64,000 nt of DNA from Chondrus crispus. Taxonomy: Eukaryota > Rhodophyta > Florideophyceae > Gigartinales > Gigartinaceae. Location: the NCBI RefSeq assembly GCF_000350225.1, contig NW_005179109.1, positions 94,912 through 158,911 on the forward strand, written 5' to 3'. Below the pieces are notes generated by a model. That model had not been told where the DNA came from. It saw nothing but the letters and a program-made list of their open reading frames with translations, and did not search any database. This document shows, in pieces, positions 33,885 through 45,129 of this stretch. The first letter of the stretch is position 1. The number at the start of each line of letters is the position of its first letter. A program made the position numbers and the translations under genes.

Positions 33885-34586
33885 TGTCGTGCACTGAGGG
33901 GGAAGGGGTGGGATCCCCCTCTGGCAGAGCGCGCGCGTTCGGGGGCGCGTGTAGGGGGTTATCGGGAGACCACCCGTAAGGGACCGGTACGGGGCCGGGC
34001 GCGAAGCGCAGTAGGGAAAGTAAGGGAAAAAGTGGGAAACAGAGCCCAGGAGGGGCGGAGCGGTAGGGACAGCTGTCGCGCGGAGAGCCGGGCGTGGCGG
34101 GACGACGCGCGCGGTAGAGGCAGGAGGGAATCGGGACGTAGATGGCTCGCAGGGTACCGTCGTGGGACGGGGACCGACGCGAGGCTACGACTCCGTTCCA
34201 GAAACCCGAGTTCTAGACCCAAAGCTTCGTACCGTTTTACTAAGGGTCGGACGTCGGCTATATACTAGCCGACGTCGGAGCTATAATTAATTAAACTAAA
34301 AATACTAAATTGGACGACGGCGGCGATGGCCGGAGAAACTTCTCTTGGGGAGGTGTGACAACCACTACACGTGGGGAATGACACGATTAACGTGAGGGAT
34401 AACACGGGTACACGTGGGTAGAACTGTCAGTACTTCGACAGGGCTCCATGGAGCTTACACCCGGACACGAGCGGGGGGGTTTGGATACACGGTTACACGT
34501 GGTATATATCTCACTTATGATAGTGAGGCATTCCGCGTGTGCTACAGTACAGCACCACGATTACGCGGGGCGGTCAGTGCTCTACA
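33885..34586 (-). repeat. LTR D2 (outer right LTR of D)
   Basis: Nearly identical to D1 across its length, from TGTCGTGCACTGAGG to GTCAGTGCTCTACA. The right flank is CTCGG, the target duplication. No PBS adjoins it. Confidence 0.85.
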
Positions 34587-34591
34587 CTCGG

Positions 34592-35102
34592 TAGCAGCAC
34601 GCGCGGTAGAGCGGTTGGGATTCGCGGTCGTAGATGGGCTCGCGTGGTGTAGCACGTTATGTGCTAGACCGGCGCGAGGCTACTACGGTTCCAGAAGCTT
34701 AGGAAAAGAACCCAAGGCTTCGTGCCTTCTTTACTTAGGGTCGAGCGTCGACTATATACTAGTCGACGTCGTAATAATAATAATTATTATTATTATTAAT
34801 TAATTAATTAGAACACGGCAATAATTACCGGCGTACCAGCCTCAGCGCTGTACAGTACGCAATTCCCCCTGTATAGGGTTATGATACCCGCCTACACGTG
34901 GGAATCGACACGCCTAGACGTGGAGTGACAGACTGTCCGTACTTCGACAGGGCTTACACCCGGCCATGCCTGGGTGGGTAGTTACACAATTACACGTGGG
35001 ACATGTACACGATCATACGTGGGTAACACGTGGGATGCGCACCCGGGACGGTGGCATCCGGCGTATGCCTCCCGATTGAGGGAGGCGTAACAGTGCACTA
35101 CA
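34592..35102 (-). repeat. Left LTR of C, inner part
   Basis: Continues the LTR broken by D and ends GTAACAGTGCACTACA. It contains the palindromic TATA (34746-34768) and an AT microsatellite (TAA/TTA repeats at about 34770-34810). With 26078-26291 it gives a 725-bp LTR, matching the 724-bp right LTR. Confidence 0.85.
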
Positions 35103-35384
35103 TAGCCCCCCTCTCAGAGTAGAGCGTCCCCGCGAACTGTATTCCCGGCGATTTCGCTAAGTATGCGTACAGTATCCCGGTCGATGACCGCCCTGATTTC
35201 CGCCTAGTGGAGTACAGTATCTCGGGTGGATGCCCGAATTGATTTCCGCCAAGTGGCGTACGTGTCCCGGGTCTAAGCCCGATATGACCCGTCGGCGGAG
35301 CGGAAGGTGTTCCGACTACGCGGTGGTCGAGTGTGTTCGTACGCCTCGCGAGTGTAGCCGGCGAGTATAGTCAGCTGGTGTCCG

Positions 35385-37046
35385 ATGCAGGGCGCCATGT
35401 ACGCGGGGATATACGCCCGAGGTGGCGGAGTGTGGCCTCGACCGAGCGAGTTGTGGGGGCGAACCATGAGCCACGCCCCCCTCCTGTTCGAGAGGGCTCC
35501 CTTCCTCTCGGCGGAGGGTCTGCGAGATCCGGAGCTAGTCCGTACGTACGCCACTGCGTCGGGCGAGCTCCCAGGTGGCCTTAGTTTGCAAGCCGTGTTC
35601 TCCCGCGATTTTACCCACCGATTAGTCGCGGAGAGGGAATTATTGCGCCCCGAGTTTCGGCGGACGGACGCCGAGTCGCGTGAAGCGTTCGTGAGTTTTC
35701 TCCGCAAGCGCATTCGTCGTACGCCGTGTAATCGGTTGGTCCCGCGAGCGTGGGGGCTCGACACGTGGGCGTACAGATCGGAGGCGGACCGGGGTTATGT
35801 CGCTAATTTACGGCGGGTAATGGAGGGTCTCCGCGATAGGGAGGAGGTACCCTCAGTCTCGTTGATGGCCTGGGACACTCCGTTGATGCCCCCCGGCTAT
35901 GACGTCGAATTAGAGAGGCGACGAAATCCCGTGATGCATGGGAAGCTGAAATTCGAGCATCGTATGAGAAACCGAATGGGGGTATTCATCGCCTATGAGT
36001 GGGTCGAGGTAACCTCGTTCGAGCGAGAGACGTTGCACACTCGGTACCCCGAGGTACCGACGTGGTTTGATCAGTAGGAAGTCCCGGCGGACTTCATAGC
36101 TGAGCTCCCTCCGTGCCTAGTGTACTATGGCCTCGGCATGATGGAAGATCCTCAGTCGCCAAAATGGATGGTGTTCCTGAGTGAGTGGATCGCGATTATA
36201 GCCAAGCGCTTCATCTGGTCCACGTATGATGGGCGCCTGTATGTCCTCCCTACGGCCATGGTGGAGTGGTTGCGGAGGCTCGACCTGACGAGGGTGCTGG
36301 GGTCGGCGGCGCTACAGGAGCGTCTACTCGCCCTGTTGGATATCCACGACAGTGTTGACTGGCCTCGGGTTCCGTATAACCAAGGGCACCATTATGACAA
36401 TCATCGCGTGAGGAATCACTCCCCAGGTCGGAGGTATGATGCCGGCACCCCGCTAACGGGCAACTAGGTGCGTATCGCGGCCGGGACCTTGGACGTCACC
36501 CAGCCCGAGCTGATGCGCGGGCGACCGGAGCAGGCCACTGGGGGTGGTGTCGGAAATACGCGCGTACGAGTCCGGGAGGAGACTCCCGGGGGCGATCCCG
36601 AACGCGGGGCTCGAGAGCCCGTGCGGGTGAGGGCCAAACACGGCGAGCGTGGAACTTCGGCGGATGTTGTGATGGCCGAAGGTGAGGCGACCGGGACGCA
36701 CGTAGGGGCCCCGGTAGGGGAGGGACGCCATCCGACGGAGTTGTCGGAGGCGGACTTGCGGGTGCTCCTGCGCAACCCGCGGATGGTGGCTGCGGTACTT
36801 CGCCTTGTGGCGGAGGGCGGTGCAGAAGAGGGCGCCGTGGCACCTCGGAGCGCGTCGGCCTCAGCGGCCGTCTCCCCAGCGAGGGAGACGCCCCTACGCG
36901 TTGTGGCGGAGAGCAATTCCGACAGGGTCGTCGAGAAGGGAACCTCTGCTTCCCCTACAACGGAGAAGGAGGGCGGTGTAACTCCTGGCGAGCCTCGCGA
37001 GGTGCTGCCGGAGGAGGAAGTCGGGGACTACGTGGAAGAGGTCTAG
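35385..37046 (+). pseudogene. Antisense ORF of element C, two in-frame TAG codons
   Basis: One unshifted plus frame of 554 codons, opposite to gag-pol, starts 280 bases inside the 3' LTR. It is interrupted by TAG at 36075-36077 and 36465-36467 only; CAG (Gln) would fit at both places. The N-terminal two thirds are folded-looking (FSRDFTHRLVAERELLRPEF, WMVFLSEWIAIIAKRF). The C-terminal third is Glu/Ala/Gly-rich and acidic (EEEVGDYVEEV). No family recognised. The length without indels argues for past selection. It could be an accessory or regulatory protein, as reported for antisense ORFs of some plant Ty3 elements. Confidence 0.55.
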
Positions 37047-38224
37047 CCCGCGTACGCCTCGCTGTAGTCCTCCATATGCGAGTTACGCCCTCGAAAGTGC
37101 GAGTAATAGTCCCTCGATTGTCGAGTTACGCCCTCGAGAGTGCGAGTAATAGTCCCTCGATGGTCGAGTCATTTAGTGCCAGGCCTCGAAACTGCGAGCT
37201 AGTCTAACTCGCCCCACGGAAGTGGGGACCGAGATCCTGAATAAACCTCGTTACATGGGGGAAAGTCGCTAGATCCCGACGTGCGGACGAGCGCGCGGTA
37301 CACCCTCTCAGCGCTGTACACGTGGCGTAGAGGGAAATCCGCCTTGAGGTGGCGAGTCCTATTTTTCTCACGTCGGTGAGTCTCATTCTGACCTCACTTG
37401 GCATACCCTCGTCTTGGCCTGTCCTGTCCTCCCCCTGGCGCGGGTCAGGGAGTCGGTCACCGGGTCTTGCTTTGCGATCCCCGAGCGTCTTGCTTGGCTG
37501 CCCTCCTCGAGCGAGCGAGTCCTTGTATCCTCCCGGGGACGTGGTCTACGCTTCACCTTAACGGGGGTTAATAATGCGACCCCTTCCCTTTTCCTCGCCG
37601 AATCCCGACGTCGTGTATACGAGAATTTCCTACTCGGGGGAAGAGGTCGGATGCCCTCCGACCTGCGAACCGACAAGTCCCGTCTCTCTCGCTCTCGCGA
37701 GTCGCGGTCTCGAACTTGCGAGGTTTACCCTCGCGGTCATCCGGCGGAGTTGCGGGCCTGCCTCGCCCGTGCGAGTAGTTGTACCTCGTCGGGGAGGGAG
37801 TCACCACCTCGAATTGACGGGGGGAAAGGGGCGCCCTCGTTCCATGAGGTAGTAGGTTGACACCGCTGTCAACGTGCGTCATGCCTCGAGCGGGCGAGTA
37901 TCGGCACCTCATCGGGTGGAAGAATCACAACCTCGAATTGATGAGAGGGGAGGGTCCCTCGTTCAACGAGGTAATAAGTTGTTACCGCCGTAACCGCGGG
38001 TCATGCCTCGATCGAGCGAGTATTAGCCCCTCGGCTACGAGTTAGGCATTCGGCATCCTCTTTTACCGCGAGTCATGACCCTGGTATATGTGCGAGTTCC
38101 TTCCTTGGTACGGGAGGCGGCCTTTCCCTTCGACACTTCGAACTGACGAATCCCGTCCTTCTCGCTTCTGCGAGGTCACCGTCCTCGATGTACGAGACGT
38201 TATCCGCGGCCTCTTCTGCCAGGG
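37047..38224. repeat. C: CTCG/CGAG-rich hairpin tract
   Basis: Short units with CCTCGA...TCGAG and CTCGTTCAACGAGG hairpins recur, for example at 37120, 37160, 37885, 37970 and 38010. The type resembles the big array in D but is less regular. No gene. Confidence 0.6.
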
Positions 38225-41200
38225 CTAATGCTGCATACCGACGCTGTCGGGCCGGTCCCATAGTGACCGAGCGGGTACCCGCAGGTGCTTGCGTCGACAG
38301 TAACGTACGACGGTATTGTAGTCAACGTGGTGGGCTGGTTCCCAGGTGTCGTCGTCCGTAGAATAGCCATACCAGTGAACGCGAAACACCGGAATTCCGT
38401 CCGAGCCGGCGGCATGCCCGGAGAGGGATTCTACGACGTACTCGGTGGGTAATACTCCCGGGGAGGTCGGAGAACGCGGCGGAGGTGGGGCCGGCGACGG
38501 TGGCAGGCCAGCGCCGATGAGGTTAAAAGTACACCTCGCGGCAAGGGCCGGTATGGCCTCCGACAGAGCCTGTTGGACGGCTCGCCCCGCGGGTGTCGGT
38601 GCGGAAGGTTCGGGTGTCTCTCGCAAGGGAGCAAGCGTGGCCCGATCGTGTAAGCTGCCCTTCGTCCATCTTGGCGGGTCGCTATTTCTCCCTCAGGCGC
38701 GACACGTGTCATTGGAGGTCGCGGCTCGGGGGGGTGTACGCGCATTCCCGGGCGACCCCGGCGCACTGCGGGGTGCCCGTTTTCCTCTCGCCGATGCAGT
38801 AGCCGTAGTCCTTCGGTTCGAAGATGGAACCTCCCTTACCTGGGAGGGGGTGGGAGCGAGTCGAGATATAACCCGCTCCGGGGTTCCGCTGGTCAGGGCA
38901 TCCATCAGTCCCGGAGCGTGCGCGGGAGGAGGCGCCGGGGTGGCGGCGTCCTCCGCCGGGTCGAGGTCGTCGAGCGGTAGATTACCCGACTGTCCCTCAG
39001 TGCCTCTCCCTCGGATGGGAGTCGTGTCCGACGACGGGGTTTCCCCATCATCGCGCTGATCCGCCAACGAGGGCGTAGCGCCCCGACCGCGTTGCGTAGC
39101 GGGGGGGCCTTGACGACTCTATCTCGAGAGATTCTGTCCTTCAGCCCGGTACCTCGAAGGACGGTGACAGTATGGTCATCCACCTTTACCACGGGGAACG
39201 GTCCCTCAGTGCGCGGTGCAAGTTTGTTGTTCACTTGATCCTTGTCGGTTCGCTCCTCTGAGCGTAATGCCGCTTCTCGGTTAACGAGGACTTGGTCCCC
39301 TACTTGATATTCCGGCGTAGGGAGTCGAATCTGCTTGTCAAAGTCGTCCTTGTAGCGATCCTGTCCGGCGCGTAGGTTCTTGTCAGCCGTGGCCATGCGG
39401 CCGCGCAACCACGCGAGGAAGCGGAACTTGAAATGCGCCCGTGAGGCGGAGGGTGCCAACAGCGGAGTTTGCTGTAGGGACAACGGACTCGGCGTCCGGG
39501 ATAACACCAGCTCAAATGGCCTCATGCCGATCATGCGGTTGACCGTGCAGTTGTAGCCATAGGTGAGGGCATCCGTGTACTGGCCCCAGTCACGTTGGTT
39601 ATCGGCCAGATAGTGCCGTAGAGTTGAGACCAACGTTCTGTTGAATCTTTCCACCTGCCCATTAGTCTGGGGGTGATATGCGGTTGTGAACACACTCTCA
39701 ATAGAGAGGATTTTGCACACTGCGAGGAAGAACCTCGAAGTGAATTGACTCCCGTTGCCGGAGAGGAGCTTCACTGGGGCTCCGTAAACGAAGACCCAGT
39801 GTGAAATGAACGCCTGAGCTACTGTCTCGGCCGTGATTTTCCGTAAGGGTACGGTTCGGGTTAACTTGGAGTAACGGTCCGTCATCCCCAAGAGGTAACG
39901 ATGTCCTCTTGGGGTTCGGGGTAGTTCTCCAAGGATATCAATTGCGATGTACTCCAGGGGGCCTGATGGAGGGAACGTCTTCAATTCTGAGTTGTGTTTA
40001 CGCAATTTGGTGCGGGCCTTGGCGCAGTCGGGACACATCCGGACTGTGGAATAGGCATCGACCGACATACTTGGCCAGTAATACCGCTGCCGGAGCGTGT
40101 AGAATAAATGCCGACCTCCGGGGTGACCTGAGGTGGCGGGATAATGCGATAAATACAACACCCTGTCACGGAGGGTTGTTGGGACGACAATTTGTTCGAC
40201 ACCATCCAGGTGGGCTTTCCGACAGATTAAACCTTCTGTGTTGATGAAGAACCGTGACAAACGGAGTTGGGCGGAACCCTCCCCCTTCGCAAGATGGGAA
40301 GCCACCTCCTTACACAGGGGATCGGAGAGTTGCTCCTGCCAAAAATCTTCGTGCGTCAGCGCGGCCTTTGATGCCGGGGGTTCCAAGGCATAACAGCCGG
40401 ATGTCACGTCGACCTCAGGGTCGTCATCATTTTCCTCTGTGAACAGAGGATCGTCCTCAAGGTCCAAAGCTGAGTAACAAGGTATCTCCTCGTCCACCGG
40501 GACGGTAGTACCCCCCGCGGAGGGTATACGACTTATAGCGTCGGCAAGGCAATTTTTGATTCCCTTCACGTAGGTAACGTCGAAGTTATATTCGGCAAGG
40601 CGCAAGCGCCACCGGGCAAGTCGACCACTCGCATCGACGAGGTTCATGAGCCACCTGAGAGAATGGTGATAGGTGTTGACCGTAAACCGCTCGCGTTCCA
40701 GGTAGGGCCGCAGCGTTTGAATCGCCCATACGATGGCGAGGCATTCTTTCTCGGTCGTCGAGTAATTGCGTTCCGCTGTAGATAGCGTGCGGGACCAATA
40801 CCCAACCGGGTATCGGTGCCCATCCTCATGGGTTTGTAGCAAGGTACAACCCAGTTGAGCGTCTGACGCATCGGTATCGAGCGAGTAGGGTAACCCGAGG
40901 CGAGGAAGCTTCAACACCGGGGGGGATATTAGACACTCCTTCAACGTGTTGAAGGCCGTGGTTTGGACCTCCGCAAAGGTGAGAAGGAGATCTGGTTCTC
41001 CCTTGCGGAGCATAGCCGTCAGAGGCGCCGCTATGTTAGCGAAGTGGGCGACAAATCGTCGGTATACATTACACATTCCCAAAAAGGAGCGGAGCTCCGT
41101 TTGGGTCCGTGGGGTGGTCGCTTCGGAGAGCGCTTTGACATTCTTCGGGTGAACTTGCAGTTCCCCCGGTCGAATGATATGTCCCAAGTACTCTACCGAG

Positions 41201-42761
41201 TCTTGGAAAAACTTACACTTTTTGAGCTTAAGTGATAAACCCTCCTGTTGTAGGGCTTGGAGTATAACCTCCACATCCTTGAGATGGGAGTCGTGATCCT
41301 TGGAGAAAATAATTATGTCGTCCAAGTAAATCAAGCAACTCTTCCATCGGTAGCCGGAGAGGAGAATATCCAACATTCTTTGAAATGTAGCCGGGGCGTT
41401 CATCAGGCCGAAGGGCATTCGGTTGAACTGAAACGTCCCAGCATGGCACGTAAACGTGGTTTTTGCTCTATCCTCCTTGGCTACTGGAATTTGCCAGTAG
41501 CCGGAGTTACAATCTAAGGTGGTGAACACCTTGGCCTCCCCGAGGGAGTCGAGACACTCGTCCATGCGAGGAATGGGGTACGTGTCTCGCACGGTGAGAG
41601 CGTTTAGTCGACGGTAGTCGACACAAAAACGGAGGCTTCCATCCTGCTTGGGGATGAGGACGACAAGCGACGCCCATTCGGATTTCGACCGGGTGATCAC
41701 CCCGTTAGTCAACATCTCGTCAACCGAGGCTTGTTCCGCCTCTCGGGCGCGTGGTCCTGCCCGATACGGTTGGCAACGGAACGGCCTAGCGCCGGGGGTG
41801 AGCTCAATGCGGTGGTTTGTCGCGCGAACCTCGCCCAGAGTCCCGTTCCACATGCCCGCTGAGAAGTTGGCCACCAAGACCCGAAACTCCTGCAACGGGG
41901 AGAGGTGAACCACTCCGTTGGAGATGGAGACTCTTTGCTTCGCATATAATTGCGGGTTCGGCTCTACGACCGAGAGTCCACTCCTTCCGTTGGTGACGTA
42001 AACCCACGTTTGAGTACCGGCAGGGATATCCACTGCACGGGCGACCTTAAGCTTGGGGGAAATACGCCCTGCTGTGGGGGAATACTCCTGCTCCGAGGGG
42101 AGCGGAGGGTGGTCCGCGGCACGACGAGCCGGTTTCCGAACGATGGGTACCTTCGTACCGTCGTCCAACTCCACGAGCTTGCGTCGGGGGTAGATGGCTT
42201 CGACAAATCGGTCGTTAAATTCGCAACCCAGAATAACGGGGGCGGCCAATCGCTCACAGACGATGAATGTGCACTTCATGGTGCGGTCACCTAACCGCAC
42301 CACCAGTGGTATTTGACCGCTGGTACGCAAGGGCCGTCCATTTGCGTCTGCAATTGTCGGGACTTCGCCCGGGATGAGGAGAGACTCCCATCCTGTGGGT
42401 AACGTGTCAGCCCTGACAAAATTAGATCCCGCTCCCGTGTCGAGGATGGTGAGTTGCCTCAGCAATATAGCTGGTGTTAGTCTAAGGTCAGCGTAGACCT
42501 TGTAATTTCTCCGAGACAGGGTCATTACTGTCTCGGAGGTCGGAACACCCGGGGCGAGCACTGGGATGTTCCTCCGCCATGGTCGGCGTAGAGTACCGAG
42601 TCCTTCGGGATCGGGGTTCTCCTGGCTAGTACCAGTATGGTTGCGGCCGAGAATTCGGAACCGCTTCTCCACCTTTGGAGGTGAGTCTTCGTCCGCCAGC
42701 TTGGGCGACTGATCCGGGGCGGAGCCCGGGTTTACCTCAGCTGCTGCGGGCTGAGGTTCTC
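38225..42761 (-). pseudogene. pol: Element C pol: PR-RT-RNase H-IN-chromodomain, catalytically damaged
   Basis: The frame opens at the -1 shift site (42765) and stays intact to about 39060. It then shifts and, after TGA 38693-38695, ends with the chromodomain (EYVVESLS, VHWYGYSTDDDTWEP) at 38225. Numbering from 42672: protease DTGAG 78-82; RT FCVDYRRLN about 349, YLDD 449-452; RNase H D601, EKE 641-643, with TYHHSL where TDHxxL is expected (catalytic D to Y668). The IN HHCC zinc finger runs from about H843 to C883. IN has D912 and E1008, but SGNGSQF replaces SDNG (D to G972). Without the two Asp, RNase H and integrase should be dead while RT looks intact. Confidence 0.9.
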
Positions 42762-45026
42762 CTAGTTTTTTGGAGGTTGTCGAACGCCGTCAGGGGGCGG
42801 GGCAGTCTTCGTCCCCGTGCCTAAATGCGGCGGCGGGTCGGCCGCGGTAGCGGGATTAATTACCCGGTTGGCCTCATAACTGAGGAGAGCAACGGCGCGG
42901 AGGTACGCGTCCGAGGGGACCCGGCCTTTCTGTGCCGTACTCAGCTTCTCGTACTGATGGGGTACGAGGGAGACATCCTTCACCTTTAAGTCACAGTCAG
43001 GGGCTATATGGTCCCCGACCTTGTAACAGGCGAAGCAGATGATCTGCGGGGACGAGGGTCCCCGTAGGTCCTTCTAGATGTTCCGGGAGGGCCGCCCGAA
43101 GGCGGGCCCGTGGGGGCTCCCCGTACGCTCCGCAGCGGGTTGGTACGGCTTGCGCCGGTCGCCGTAGAAGAGCGAATCTCCATCGTTGAAGGAGGAGTCC
43201 TCCATTACCAGGGAAGGCATCCCGCCAGCGTTGTCCCCTTCCTTGGCGAAGTAATTCTCGGCACCCGCCGCCGTTTGGTAGCTGGCGGTGGGACCGGTCG
43301 TGGAGGACGGAACGCTCTCAAGAGCGGCAAGGACCTGCTTACCAGGGCGGGGCCTAGCAAATTCCACCCGGCGACACGAGGCTTGCCGAGCTCGGAGGGC
43401 CTCTCCATGGGAGCGCGCGTGAGCCACCGTATCCCCGAACGAGGATCGCGGTCGATCCTCGCGGGTTTGCAGAACTAACGGCTTGATCGCCGGCGTGAGA
43501 CCCTCGATGAACAGGGTAGTCCTCTCGTAGGGCGAGTGTACGTCGCCACATCTCCCGAGGGCGTTCAGCATCCGAGTGGCGTACTTGGTTTCCAGTTCGC
43601 CCGGTTTTTGGCGTAATTCTCTCAGCGCAGTGAGGGCGTGCTCAATTTCGAGGTTGGTCGCGTAAGTGCGCAGCAACCAGTTTACGGCTGCCGCCCAGTT
43701 CGCGATCCCTTGGGATTTGCGGTGTAACCCTCTCTGGGACTCATACGCCTCTTTTGCCGGCGGGGATAACAGGTGGGGGAGAGCCATCAGGGCCATCGCC
43801 TCAGTCATATTGGCGTTATCAAAGTTCTCCTTGCAACGCGCAAGGAAACTTATGACTCTGATTGGGTCCACCCCGCTGAACTTGTAATCTCCCATCACCA
43901 CGAGGAGGTACTGTACCCTCTTACGGGTCGAGGCGTAGACCTTGTCATCCACGGTCTGCCTCGTGTCCTCGAGGCGATACGCTCGGTAATTACATACGCC
44001 CCGAAAGCGGTGGTTCGTCGGCTTCCAGACGGAGACGTGCTTCTGTCTGGGGCCGAACGTCGGCTGCGGGGCCGTGAGTGACTCTGACTCGGAATCCGAT
44101 TCCGAGTCAGAGGGCGAAGACGAGGCTGAGCTCGAGTACGACGAGGAGGGTCCCTCGGATGGCGGGTAGGCACTCTTGCCCCCCTTCCGACGTCGAGAGT
44201 CGCGTTTCTTCCGGCTTGGCTCGGACTTTTTTCGTCGTCCCTCGCCATCGCCGTCGGAGCTTCCCCCCGAGTCGGGGTTTCCTCCCGGGGGATTCCGGGA
44301 CGGTAATTCACCCTCACGGGGGTCCTGACCGGCGGGGGCGTCCCCTGGAAACGCCCTCGCGGGGACCATTGACGCCGTCGGGTCGGCGCATAGTTGCGGA
44401 CCGGTCCCCACTGAGGGGACGGGTATCCCCGCGGCCTGTAACGCCGGGATCGTGACGTTGGACAAGAGTAAGTTCTCGTCCAACGGAGGTAACTCCCGTC
44501 TCCGGGAGGTGACTGGCACTTCGCCCGAGGGCGGAGTTGTGGTAACTTCGCCAATGGCCGGAGGCTTAACAGCAGCAATGGCTGGAGTGGGCGCCACCGA
44601 TCCGTCCTGAGTAACAGGCGCCGGATCGGGGCGGTACGTCTTGAGGACGGTTATTTCCTGACGGAGGGACTTGACTTCCTTCGTTACAGTAGCGATCTCC
44701 GTTTTCAGAGGGAGGATCGCCTCCTCGACCCTGGCCTCGATGTCTCCTTGCCAGGCCTTGGTCAATACGCCTTCCAGGGCGGAGAGGCGATCGCGCTCGC
44801 GCGCGGATTGCACATCCGCCTGCGTGGCGACGGTTTCCTCCACGAAGGAGTTGAGGTTCTCTCGTAGCGCCGACGAGTGCGCTGCGAGTTTCTCCGCCAC
44901 CGTTGTGAGCGTAAACCTTTCGGCTTCTCGGAGCGCCTCACGGCAGCTCCGAGTTATCTACGCCGCTACGGGCGCAGGAACGTCTCGGGGACGGGTTTCT
45001 CGGGAACTCTCCGACCCGGACACCAT
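42762..45026 (-). pseudogene. gag: Element C gag with premature TAG codons
   Basis: The frame runs from ATG at 45026 (MVSGSESSRETRPRDV) to TAG at 42762-42764, 755 codons with the stop. Premature TAG codons lie at codon 23 (44958-44960, Trp TGG in the D copies) and at 43074-43076. The order is: coiled-coil-like N-terminus; Pro/Thr linker; basic KKRDSRRRKGGKS then Ser/Asp/Glu tract; capsid-like region about 43450-43950 (FLARCKENF, ATRMLNALGRCG). After the second TAG comes a zinc knuckle variant, CFACYKVGDHIAPDC (C-x2-C-x5-H-x4-C, one residue longer than usual). The last sense codons form the slippery site. Confidence 0.8.
42765..42771 (-). promoter_or_regulatory. -1 ribosomal frameshift site of element C
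   Basis: On the minus strand the gag codons are ccA AAA AAC TAG: a canonical X XXY YYZ heptamer (A AAA AAC) touching the gag stop. The pol frame is -1 to gag and continues L-G-E-P-Q-P straight from it. The heptamer is the same as at the MMTV gag-pro site. A downstream pseudoknot was not checked. Confidence 0.75.
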
Positions 45027-45108
45027 GTCTTGAAACACCTGTGAACGGTGGTGAGCACCCTCAAAAGAAACAATTAGAAAAGAGAAAGGGGTTAGAGACT
45101 CCGCAGAA

Positions 45109-45126
45109 TTCTAGGTCGGGAGACCA
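45109..45126 (-). promoter_or_regulatory. Element C primer-binding site
   Basis: The plus strand reads TTCTAGGTCGGGAGACCA, three bases from the 5' LTR at 45130. It is identical to the element A site. Confidence 0.85.
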
Positions 45127-45129
45127 AAA

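Larger units (their letters stand above)
26292..34586 (-). mobile_element. Element D: non-autonomous LTR retroelement nested in C's LTR
   Basis: The outer LTRs (26292-26994 and 33885-34586) are nearly identical and are flanked by the 5-bp repeat CTCGG (26287-26291 and 34587-34591). The interior has no pol. It has a 3' polypurine tract (26995 on), a ~70-bp hairpin array, other short tandem repeats, two gag 5' copies and a PBS at 32904-32921. A third, different LTR (32925-33555) adjoins the PBS. The element presumably depends on C-type proteins, since PBS, polypurine tract and gag 5' end all resemble C. Confidence 0.85.

Noticed and set aside
36464-36916. Minus-strand ORFs opposite the C antisense frame
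   Set aside because: Shadows produced by GC-rich codon bias of the plus-strand frame.
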